Assembly: GCA_029061025.1 (NCBI GenBank)
Contig: JAIDSW010000261.1
Location: 1-32,494 of the forward strand
DNA length: 32,494 nt
Direction of reading: 5' to 3'
Source: Duncaniella sp.
GTDB lineage: Bacteria; Bacteroidota; Bacteroidia; Bacteroidales; Muribaculaceae
Part shown: positions 9,263-16,041 of the stretch, piece by piece
Numbering within the stretch: position 1 is the stretch's first letter
How the letters are laid out: the number at the start of each line of letters is the position of its first letter
Made by a program: the position numbers and the translations under genes
The notes under the pieces: model-generated
Told to the model about the DNA's origin: nothing
The model's database searches: none
The model's input: only the letters and a program-made list of their open reading frames with translations

Positions 9263-9295
9263 TATGGAGCGGGGGTCGCAGACCCCCCCTCCATA
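9263..9295. repeat. Diverged single copy of the GCGGGGGTCG palindrome
   Basis: TATGGAGCGGGGGTCGCAGA then CCCCCCCTCCATA. The flanks TATGGAG and CTCCATA are exact mirror images, and the centre is a mismatched version of the palindrome at 2885-2998. It lies between the terminators of two converging genes. A small CACCCC/GGGGTG hairpin is at 9176-9190. Confidence 0.65.
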
Positions 9296-9308
9296 CACGC
9301 CCGGTAAC

Positions 9309-9342
9309 ACAACAAACCCCGGATGACTCTTCACCCGGGGTT
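9309..9342 (-). terminator. Intrinsic terminator of the outer-membrane protein gene at 9364-12195
   Basis: On the minus strand AACCCCGG and CCGGGGTT (plus positions 9335-9342 and 9315-9322) form an 8-bp stem followed by TGTTGTGTT. It is placed 22 nt past the stop codon. The tail is T-rich rather than a pure T run. Confidence 0.65.
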
Positions 9343-9363
9343 GATGCGTTGCGGTGGTATGAT

Positions 9364-12195
9364 TTACCTCGGGGGGCGGCCGCCGCCGGGGCCGCCGGGA
9401 CCACCGAAGCCGCGACCGGGACCGCCGGGGCCCATGTCGCCGCCGTCAACCGACGGGGTATTGCCTTTTCCGAATGTATTGAACTTCCACGTGAGCGTCA
9501 CCATAAAGTAGCGTGTGAGCGAGTTATATTCGATGTCGTCGATATAGTTGGCCGTCACGTTGCGGCGTATGTTGGAGGTCTGGTTGAGGAGGTCGTGCAC
9601 CTTCAGGGCGATGGTGAGCGACTTGTCGCGCAGCACCTGCTGGGAAATGGAAGCATTCCACATCAGGGTCTTGGTGTCATATCCGGCCGCCATTCCGGTG
9701 GTGGCTGAGTAGCGCAGATCGGTCTGAAGGTTGAAACCCCATGAGGTATAATATGTACCGTCGAATCGTCCGCCGTAGCTGTGCACGGTCTGATTGCGCT
9801 GCTGCGGCAGCGAGTTCTTGGTGAGCTGCAGGCGGTATTCGGGACGCAGCTCCAGCTCGAAGTGGTCAGGGCGGAATGTGATGCCGGGGCTTTCCATTAC
9901 GGTGAATGACAGCGAGTTGTTGCGCGCGCCATTGTTGAAACCTACGTTGTGGTTAACGTTGGCGAAGATATGATTGGAGATGTTCCACTTCTTGTTGCGC
10001 AGCGGCTGGTTAAACATGTTCATCAACCGGGCTGACCACACACCGTTGACGTTGGTATATGTAGTGGTGCGCACTGCCGTTACGGGATCGACCGTGGTGA
10101 GCGACACGATGGAGTTCTGAGTGAACGAGCCGTTAAGCATGAGCATTATCGAGCGCTGGCTGTCGGCATTATAATCCTGGAAACGGAGATTAAAGTTATG
10201 GGTGAACGAGGGATCGAGGTCAGGATTACCCTGCTTGATGTTCATGGGGTCGGAAATATCGGCCACGGGCTGCAGCTGGGTCATGCTCGGCTGTGAAGAA
10301 CGGCCGCGGTAGAATACCTGAAATGATGACTGCTTGTCGAGCTTGTAGCGCAGACGCAGATAGGGAGCATAGTTCCACACCCAGCGCGTGGGAATGGTCT
10401 TGGCGTCGTCGATAAGATTCTCACTCTTCGACATCTGCGGCACAAACTGCAATCCGCCCTCGAAGTTGAGCTTCTTGCCCGATTTCTTGTAACCTACCTG
10501 CACGCTCTGGTTTGACGACTCGTTGCGAAACGAGTTGGAGTAATCAGGATTGGGTTCCGCGCCCAGTGGCGGGAGCACGCCTTCATATCCGTCGGGCAGG
10601 TCGTAGGTGAGCTTGTCGGCATTGTTCCAGCGGTAGTTGAAGCGGTAGGCGAATACGAGGGCATGGCCTTTCTCGGGATCGCCGAGGGGCTCGGTATAGG
10701 TGACGCGGGCGTTGACGCTGTTGCTCCATGTGTGGTTGTTGCCATACTGGTCGAGCTTTATATCATCGTTCATCACATCCTCCTCGGTGGGCATATACTC
10801 GGAGTTGTATATGGTATTGGAGATGGATTTCTCGGTCTCGCGCACATTTGACATCTGATACTGGGCGCTTATCGAGAACGAGCGGCCTTTTTTCTCCTTA
10901 AACGAGTGGGAGTAGATCAAGCGACCCGATGCCTCCCACGAGTTGCCGCGCGAGCGGTCTACATTGTCGGCGGTATACACCTCGCGCATGGAGCGGTCGA
11001 GATACTGCGACCACTCGTCGTTGAAGGAATTGTTGTGGTTAAACGAGAAATTCGGGCGGAATTCGAGTGTATTATACTCATTCGGCTTCCAGAGCATGCG
11101 GAACTGGCCGCTAACATTGTTGCCCCGGTTGCGGGAATACTTTGTGGAGTTGGTATAGGTGGAATAGTCCTCGAAAAGTTCCTGACGATTCTGTCGGGTG
11201 TCGGAAATATTGTCGGTATTGGTGAAGATCACATTACCGCCCACGCGGAATATCTCGCCGTTGCCCACGTTGAAATTCAAGCCGGCGGCACGCGACACGG
11301 TGATACCGTTGTCGCCTCCGAAGCGGCGGAAACGTCCGCCATTGGAATCGGTGAAGCCCATCTCATTGATATTATTGAGATTTCCCAGGAAGGTGAGCTG
11401 GTTTCCGTTCCAGAAGCGGTTGATGTTAAACGACCCTGCATATCGGTCGTCGGTTCCGTAGCCGCCTGTCACCGTGCCAAACCATCCCTGATTCATCCCC
11501 TTCTTCACCGAGAGGTTAATCACCGTCTCGTCCTCGCCGTCGTCCACACCCGTCAGGCGCGCTTCGTCGCTCTTGCGGTCGACCACCTGGAGCTTGTCGA
11601 TCATCGAGGCGGGAAGGTTCTTGGATGCCACCTTGGGGTCATCGGCGAAAAACTCCTTGCCGTCGACAAGAATTTTCGATATGGTCTTGCCGTTGGCTGT
11701 AATGGAGCCGTCAGAGCCCACCTCCACACCGGGCAGACGCTTGAGAAGGTCCTCGACCACGGCATTGGGCTGAGTGCGGTAAGAGTCGGCGTTATATTCC
11801 ACCGTGTCCTCCATCACCTTTATGGGAGTCTTTACGGCCACTACCTGCACCTCGCTCAGCAGCGTGGATGATTCCTTCAGTTTAATCTCGCCGAGCCGCA
11901 GGTTTTTCGTCCCCACGGTCACGGGAGCCTCATAATCGGCATACCCGATATAGGCTATCGACAGTATGTATTTCCCGGCATTGACGTCGGTGAAGCGGAA
12001 ACGGCCGTCGTCGTCGGTGGTGACACCTTTTACGAAAGCACTGTCGCGCGCCGCAAGCAGCTTCACGGCCGCCTCTGTAAGCGGCTCGGCGGTATCGGCG
12101 TCGATCACCTTGCCGGTGACGTTGAGAGCCGACGCAAGCGCAGGCAGCAGCCACGCAAGCATAAGGAGGAGGATTTTTTTCCCTGCAAGTCTCAT
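9364..12195 (-). CDS. TonB-dependent-receptor-like outer membrane beta-barrel protein
   Basis: The 943-residue product starts MRLAGKKILLLMLAWLLPAL, a signal peptide. Residues about 25-100 (VTGKVIDADTAEPLTEAAVK, then GRFRFTDVNAGKYILSIAYIGY) form a carboxypeptidase-regulatory-like domain. Residues about 115-230 are plug-like (NAVVEDLLKRLPGVEV, ISKILVDGKEFFADDPKVA). The rest is aromatic-rich alternating beta-strand sequence of an outer-membrane barrel, closest in feel to the 'outer membrane beta-barrel family' (OMP_b-brl_3, Oar-like) rather than to SusC; no SusD partner is adjacent. The substrate is unknown. After the last strand (VTLTWKFNTFG) there is an unusual Gly/Pro-rich tail of about 28 residues, which cannot be a barrel strand. 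A promoter candidate lies 64 nt upstream and a terminator 22 nt downstream, so it is probably monocistronic. Confidence 0.88.
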   Translation of the reverse strand: MRLAGKKILLLMLAWLLPALASALNVTGKVIDADTAEPLTEAAVKLLAARDSAFVKGVTTDDDGRFRFTDVNAGKYILSIAYIGYADYEAPVTVGTKNLRLGEIKLKESSTLLSEVQVVAVKTPIKVMEDTVEYNADSYRTQPNAVVEDLLKRLPGVEVGSDGSITANGKTISKILVDGKEFFADDPKVASKNLPASMIDKLQVVDRKSDEARLTGVDDGEDETVINLSVKKGMNQGWFGTVTGGYGTDDRYAGSFNINRFWNGNQLTFLGNLNNINEMGFTDSNGGRFRRFGGDNGITVSRAAGLNFNVGNGEIFRVGGNVIFTNTDNISDTRQNRQELFEDYSTYTNSTKYSRNRGNNVSGQFRMLWKPNEYNTLEFRPNFSFNHNNSFNDEWSQYLDRSMREVYTADNVDRSRGNSWEASGRLIYSHSFKEKKGRSFSISAQYQMSNVRETEKSISNTIYNSEYMPTEEDVMNDDIKLDQYGNNHTWSNSVNARVTYTEPLGDPEKGHALVFAYRFNYRWNNADKLTYDLPDGYEGVLPPLGAEPNPDYSNSFRNESSNQSVQVGYKKSGKKLNFEGGLQFVPQMSKSENLIDDAKTIPTRWVWNYAPYLRLRYKLDKQSSFQVFYRGRSSQPSMTQLQPVADISDPMNIKQGNPDLDPSFTHNFNLRFQDYNADSQRSIMLMLNGSFTQNSIVSLTTVDPVTAVRTTTYTNVNGVWSARLMNMFNQPLRNKKWNISNHIFANVNHNVGFNNGARNNSLSFTVMESPGITFRPDHFELELRPEYRLQLTKNSLPQQRNQTVHSYGGRFDGTYYTSWGFNLQTDLRYSATTGMAAGYDTKTLMWNASISQQVLRDKSLTIALKVHDLLNQTSNIRRNVTANYIDDIEYNSLTRYFMVTLTWKFNTFGKGNTPSVDGGDMGPGGPGRGFGGPGGPGGGRPPR

Positions 12196-12258
12196 ATCTG
12201 TTTTGTTGTGTTGAGCGGAATGGAATGTAAATTATGAGTCAACTCAATAATCTGACTG

Positions 12259-12291
12259 CAAAGTTACGCATAGGTTTAAAACATTTCCAAA
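12259..12291 (-). promoter_or_regulatory. Promoter of the outer-membrane protein gene
   Basis: On the minus strand TTTG (plus 12288-12291) is followed after 21 nt by TAACTTTG (plus 12259-12266). This fits the Bacteroidetes -33/-7 pattern. The untranslated leader would be about 55 nt. Confidence 0.65.
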
Positions 12292-12359
12292 ATATCAGGG
12301 CTATAATCGACATTCAGGCCTATTTATCCGACGAATCAGCATGCCGGCTTCAATCAAAG

Positions 12360-12391
12360 TTTCGTAAAGTCGAAGTTTTTCGCTACATTTG
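12360..12391 (+). promoter_or_regulatory. Promoter of the 12413-14905 operon; decides the start codon
   Basis: TACATTTG at 12384-12391 is an exact TAnnTTTG -7 box. TTTCG at 12360-12364, 19 nt upstream, is a poor -33. The box overlaps a possible TTG start at 12389, so translation must begin downstream; the ATG at 12413 is the natural choice. Confidence 0.6.
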
Positions 12392-12412
12392 CGGTCACAA
12401 ACTTTACTAAAC

Positions 12413-12790
12413 ATGGATCAGGATCTGAAAAAGCAGCTTACCGCCGACCCCGACGGCCTGCTAACCTACGAATACATAGCCAATCACATAGGCGCCTGCG
12501 ACGATATAATGGACGAACTTGTCGATAACATGATTCTTGTCGACAATTCGGGCCAGTTCACCGTAAGCTCGGCCCGCTATCTCAGCGCCATCGACGCTGA
12601 AAAATACCGCCACGCCATCAGCCGCCTTATCGCCGGCGCCATCGAGAAAGACCGCGAGCGCCGCTACATAGGCGACCTGCTGCCCGCCATATGGGGCGCT
12701 GATTATGAAGCGCGCGCCGACGAGCTCTCGGCTGCCGACGATAATTTCCGCCGCATCTACAAGCGTCTGTTCCCTTCGTCGACCATCTAA
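12413..12790 (+). CDS. Conserved-looking hypothetical protein, 125 aa
   Basis: I do not recognise a characterised family. The product (MDQDLKKQLTADPDGLLTYE…RRIYKRLFPSSTI) is acidic to neutral, mostly helical in character, with no signal peptide or membrane segment, so it is probably cytoplasmic. A run EKDRERRYIGDLLPAIWG near residues 83-100 looks like its most constrained part. The open frame extends upstream to a TTG at 12389, but that codon lies inside the -7 promoter box, so I use the ATG at 12413. The next gene, an exported cyclophilin, starts 11 nt after the stop and an M16 peptidase follows; the three are almost certainly one operon. Confidence 0.8.
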   Translation: MDQDLKKQLTADPDGLLTYEYIANHIGACDDIMDELVDNMILVDNSGQFTVSSARYLSAIDAEKYRHAISRLIAGAIEKDRERRYIGDLLPAIWGADYEARADELSAADDNFRRIYKRLFPSSTI

Positions 12791-12801
12791 CCAGCGATAC
12801 A

Positions 12802-13650
12802 ATGCGCAAAATTTTTCTGATAATCACCGTTTTGCTTGCAGCCGTGTGCCTGCACGCAGCTACCCCCAACAGTAACAATATGACCACTCCCAACACCACC
12901 AAAGACGCCCGCGTGCTCATCCACACCACCATGGGCGACATCACCGTGGCTCTCTACGGCGACACCCCTCTGCATCGCGACAATTTCCTCCGCCTCGCCC
13001 GCGAGGGATATTATGACGGCGTGCTTTTTCACCGCGTTATCAAAAACTTCATGATCCAGACCGGTGACCCCGACTCAAAGACCGCCGCACCCGGCGATAT
13101 GCTCGGCGCCGGTGGTCCTGACTACACCATAGCCGCTGAAATAGTGTATCCCCGCCACTTCCACAAGCGCGGCGCACTCGCGGCAGCCCGCACCGGCGAC
13201 AATGTGAATCCCGAGCGCCGCTCGTCGGGCAGCCAGTTTTACATCGTGACCGGCAACGTATACTCCGAAGGTCAGATGAAGAGCCTTGAGCATAACCTTG
13301 AGATGCAGAATCTCCAGAATATTTTCAACGACCTCGCCCGACAGCACAACGACACCATCATGGCAATGCGCCGCAACCGTGACCGCGAAGGCCTGATGGC
13401 CCTGCAGGAAAAACTCGCTGCCGAGGCTGAGAAAATCGGTGCCGAGAATCCCGTGAAGCTCACTCCGGAACAGATCGAGATCTATACCACTACAGGCGGT
13501 GCTCCCCATCTCGACGGCACTTATACCGTGTTTGGCGAAGTCACCGAGGGTCTTGACGTGGTGGAGAAAATCGAGAATGTCCCCACCGGCAGCGCCGACC
13601 GTCCTACAGAGGATGTGAAAATCATCTCAATGGAGATACTTGATGAATAA
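12802..13650 (+). CDS. Exported cyclophilin-type peptidyl-prolyl cis-trans isomerase
   Basis: Speeds cis-trans isomerisation at proline during folding, here probably in the periplasm. The N-terminus MRKIFLIITVLLAAVCLHAA is a Sec signal peptide; C16 does not sit in a good lipobox. Cyclophilin motifs are clear: VLFHRVIKNFMIQTGDP at 74-90 with the catalytic Arg at about 78, RSSGSQFYIV at 140-149, and HLDGTYTVFGEV at 236-247. About 80 charged, helical residues (roughly 152-232, including NLEMQNLQNIFNDLARQ) are inserted between the QFYIV strand and the HLDGTYTVFG strand. A plain bacterial cyclophilin is about 165-190 residues, so this insert explains the 282-residue length. Its last 8 nt overlap the M16 peptidase start. 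Confidence 0.92.
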   Translation: MRKIFLIITVLLAAVCLHAATPNSNNMTTPNTTKDARVLIHTTMGDITVALYGDTPLHRDNFLRLAREGYYDGVLFHRVIKNFMIQTGDPDSKTAAPGDMLGAGGPDYTIAAEIVYPRHFHKRGALAAARTGDNVNPERRSSGSQFYIVTGNVYSEGQMKSLEHNLEMQNLQNIFNDLARQHNDTIMAMRRNRDREGLMALQEKLAAEAEKIGAENPVKLTPEQIEIYTTTGGAPHLDGTYTVFGEVTEGLDVVEKIENVPTGSADRPTEDVKIISMEILDE

Positions 13651-14905
13651 CTCGTCATTCACCCTCGGCAACGGTCTGAGGGTAATACATAATTACGATC
13701 CGGCCACCGCCATGGTGGCCGTTGACGTGCTATATAATGTGGGTGCGCGCGACGAGAATCCCCATCTCACAGGCATGGCGCACCTTTTCGAGCACCTGAT
13801 GTTTGCCGGCTCGGAAAACGTGGCTGACTACGATGGCGCGCTCGAGCGAGTGGGTGGCATAAGCAACGCATGGACCTCCAACGATTTCACCAATTTTTAT
13901 GATGTGGCTCCCGCCGCCAATGCCGAGACTCTTTTCTGGCTCGAAAGCGACCGCATGCTGTCGCTTTCATTCTCGCAGAAATCGCTCGACGTGCAGCGCA
14001 GCGTGGTGATCGAGGAGTTTAAGCAGACTCATCTCAACCGCCCCTACGGCGACCTGTCACATCATCTGCGTGCGATGCTCTACACCGTTCACCCCTACCG
14101 CTACCCTACGATAGGCAAGGAAATCGACCACCTGCGCCGTGTGACGCTCGACGATCTGAAGCAATTCTACTTCTCTCACTACGCGCCCAACAATGCCGTG
14201 CTCGCCGTGAGCGGCAATCTCACGCTCGACAAAGTAAGGGAGCTTGCCGAAAAATGGTTTGGCTCGATTCCGCGACGCGACATCACGCCCCGCACATATC
14301 CCTCCGAACCGCCCATTATGTCTCCGCGCATAGAGCGACTGAGGCGCGACGTGCCACGCGCTATGATCACGGTAGCTTTTCCCATGCCGGGATATGGACA
14401 GCCTGGATATATCGAGTGTGACCTCATCACCGACATTCTCGCCAACGGACGCTCATCGCGCTTCTACCGCGAGCTCGTGATGCAGGGCGACCTTTTCAGC
14501 GATGCCGACGCCTCGATTTCAGGCTCCGACGAACCGGGATTCCTTATGCTCAACGGGCGCCTCAACCGCAGCGACGATACCTCTGTGGCCGAGGCCCGGA
14601 GGATACTCACCGAGGCGGCGTGCACTCTCGCGCAGCCGGGCAACGTGACCGGGCATGAACTCACTCGGGCTGTAAACCGATTTGAGAGCCAGTCGACATT
14701 CTCGTCGATGAACTTTCTCAACAAGGCTCAGACTCTTGCCATGGCCGAAATGCACGGCGAAGACATAAACTCCATAGTGCCCGCCTACCGCCGCGTGACC
14801 ACCGCCGACATCACCTCCACCGCCACCCGCATCCTCGCCCCCTCCCGCTCCGCCACCATCGAATACCTCCCGCGGGAATCGAATATGATCCCCAATAAAA
14901 TTTAG
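13643..14905 (+). CDS. M16 family (pitrilysin/insulinase-like) zinc peptidase
   Basis: A 420-residue single-unit M16B-type peptidase. The inverted zinc motif HLFEH is at residues 47-51 (GMAHLFEHLMFAGSENV). The distal zinc-ligand Glu is most likely E124 or E125 in SVVIEEFKQ. The family's SNAWTSNDFTNFYDVAP segment (74-90) and the C-terminal half-domain (HYAPNNAVLAVSGNLTLDKV) are present. No signal peptide is seen, so it looks cytoplasmic, unlike its exported neighbour. I chose the ATG at 13643, inside the end of the cyclophilin gene (8-nt overlap), over the TTG at 13640. The tight overlap implies translational coupling. Such proteins degrade peptides or exported-protein fragments; the substrate here is unknown. 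Confidence 0.92.
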   Translation: MNNSSFTLGNGLRVIHNYDPATAMVAVDVLYNVGARDENPHLTGMAHLFEHLMFAGSENVADYDGALERVGGISNAWTSNDFTNFYDVAPAANAETLFWLESDRMLSLSFSQKSLDVQRSVVIEEFKQTHLNRPYGDLSHHLRAMLYTVHPYRYPTIGKEIDHLRRVTLDDLKQFYFSHYAPNNAVLAVSGNLTLDKVRELAEKWFGSIPRRDITPRTYPSEPPIMSPRIERLRRDVPRAMITVAFPMPGYGQPGYIECDLITDILANGRSSRFYRELVMQGDLFSDADASISGSDEPGFLMLNGRLNRSDDTSVAEARRILTEAACTLAQPGNVTGHELTRAVNRFESQSTFSSMNFLNKAQTLAMAEMHGEDINSIVPAYRRVTTADITSTATRILAPSRSATIEYLPRESNMIPNKI

Positions 14906-14945
14906 CTTTCGCGATCCCATACCCAGCCTTACTACTTGAAAATTT

Positions 14946-15755
14946 ATGGCCAAAATATTTGTTCAAAATACCAATATTTCAATAATATCAGTAAATGGAG
15001 ATGATTATATTTCTTTGACTGATTTAGCTCGACATAAAAGTGACGAGCCTAATGCTGTGATTGCTAATTGGATGCGAAACCGCAATACTATTGAGTATCT
15101 CGGTATATGGGAACAACTATACAACCCCGAGTTTAAACCCACCGAATTCGAGGGGTTTAGAACTCAAGCCGGATTGAATGCGTTCACTCTTTCCCCTAAA
15201 AAATGGATCGAATCGACCGATGCTATCGGAATAATTGCAAAATCAGGACGTTACGGCGGCACATACGCTCACAAAGATATTGCATTCAAGTTTGCAAGTT
15301 GGATTTCAGTAGAATTTGAATTATACATAGTCAAAGAGTTTCAGCGTCTTAAAACTGAGGAACAAAAACTGTTCGGTTGGACGGCCAAACGCGAACTTGC
15401 AAAAATAAACTACCGTATTCACACTGACGCTATAAAAGAAAACCTGATTCCGGCAGAGGTTTCCCCGGCACAGGCAAGTATCATTTATGCTAATGAAGCC
15501 GACGTACTTAATGTAGCGATGTTCGGCATAACAGCCAAGCAATGGCGCGAGGCTCACCCGGAGTTAAAAGGCAATATACGAGACCACGCCACCATAAACG
15601 AACTAATCTGCCTGTCGAATATGGAAAATCTAAATGCCGTTTTCATCGGACAGGGAATGACACAAAGAGATCGTCTCATAAAACTTAACCAAATTGCAAT
15701 TCATCAGATGAGCATATTGGAAAGTGACTCCAACGATATAAAACTGCTTAAATAA
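14946..15755 (+). CDS. KilA-N domain protein, phage-type, AT-rich
   Basis: The 269-residue product is a recognisable stand-alone KilA-N protein. Residues 1-135 hold the domain: GDDYISLTDLAR (18-29), NWMRNRNTIEYLGIWEQ (41-57), GLNAFTLSPKKWIE (76-89) and KSGRYGGTYAHKDIAFKF (99-116), then KEFQRLK. The remaining half is helical, with no second domain I can name. KilA-N proteins come from phages and large DNA viruses and are thought to bind nucleic acid or act as antirepressors; the role in Bacteroidales chromosomes is not established. The gene is markedly more AT-rich than its neighbours, has no other phage gene beside it, and is followed by a 40-nt perfect palindrome, all pointing to horizontal gain. 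Confidence 0.9.
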   Translation: MAKIFVQNTNISIISVNGDDYISLTDLARHKSDEPNAVIANWMRNRNTIEYLGIWEQLYNPEFKPTEFEGFRTQAGLNAFTLSPKKWIESTDAIGIIAKSGRYGGTYAHKDIAFKFASWISVEFELYIVKEFQRLKTEEQKLFGWTAKRELAKINYRIHTDAIKENLIPAEVSPAQASIIYANEADVLNVAMFGITAKQWREAHPELKGNIRDHATINELICLSNMENLNAVFIGQGMTQRDRLIKLNQIAIHQMSILESDSNDIKLLK

Positions 15756-15775
15756 AAGAGCGAGAACAAACAATC

Positions 15776-15815
15776 CATTTACAAAAACTGCCAATATTGG
15801 CAGTTTTTGTAAATG
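15776..15815. terminator. 40-nt perfect palindrome after the KilA-N gene, probable bidirectional terminator
   Basis: CATTTACAAAAACTGCCAAT is followed immediately by its exact reverse complement, centred on AATATT at 15795/15796. Each strand folds as a 20-bp hairpin with GCAGTTTTTGT in its 3' arm, so it can stop transcription from either side. The perfect symmetry would also suit a dimeric DNA-binding protein. Confidence 0.7.
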
Positions 15816-15843
15816 AAAACAATCAAACACCTAACTATCAACT

Positions 15844-15880
15844 CTGTAGGGGCGCTCGCTCGGGTGAATCCGGCCGTGCA
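15844..15880. repeat. Dispersed repeat, CTGTAGGGACGC family (diverged copy 3)
   Basis: CTGTAGGGGCGCTCGCTCGG, then GTGAATCCGGCC. The head matches CTGTAGGGACGC at 2754 and the part CTCGGGTG-N-TCCGGC matches its tail, but the stem is broken. The rest of the gap 15881-15956 shows nothing I can name. Confidence 0.45.
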
Positions 15881-15956
15881 AAATACCTTACTGCTCTACC
15901 GGGGAAAAGGTAATTCCCAATATCGGTGCAATGCGTGTGACGAGAGGGGGGAGAAC

Positions 15957-15998
15957 CGAAAAAAGTCCGGCAAGCCTTCGCGGCCTGACGGACTTTAC
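15957..15998 (-). terminator. Intrinsic terminator of the PurF-like gene
   Basis: On the minus strand AAAGTCCGTCAGGCC and GGCTTGCCGGACTTT fold around CGCGAA and are followed by a TTTTTT run (plus 15958-15964). It lies 44 nt past the stop codon. Confidence 0.85.
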
Positions 15999-16041
15999 TA
16001 CCTTGGATTAATTGTACCTTATTGTTTCAAGTAGATTTCTT

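Noticed and set aside
10906-11871. 321-codon frame on the plus strand opposite the outer-membrane protein
   Set aside because: It is a GC-skew shadow of a convincing gene on the other strand and has no coherent protein pattern.
12389-12412. Eight extra N-terminal codons for the 12413 gene
   Set aside because: The TTG start lies within the TACATTTG promoter box, so it would not be on the transcript.
12817-12861. Lipoprotein signal on the cyclophilin
   Set aside because: C16 is preceded by Val at -1 (LAAVC), which does not fit a lipobox; an ordinary signal peptidase I site after HAA is better.
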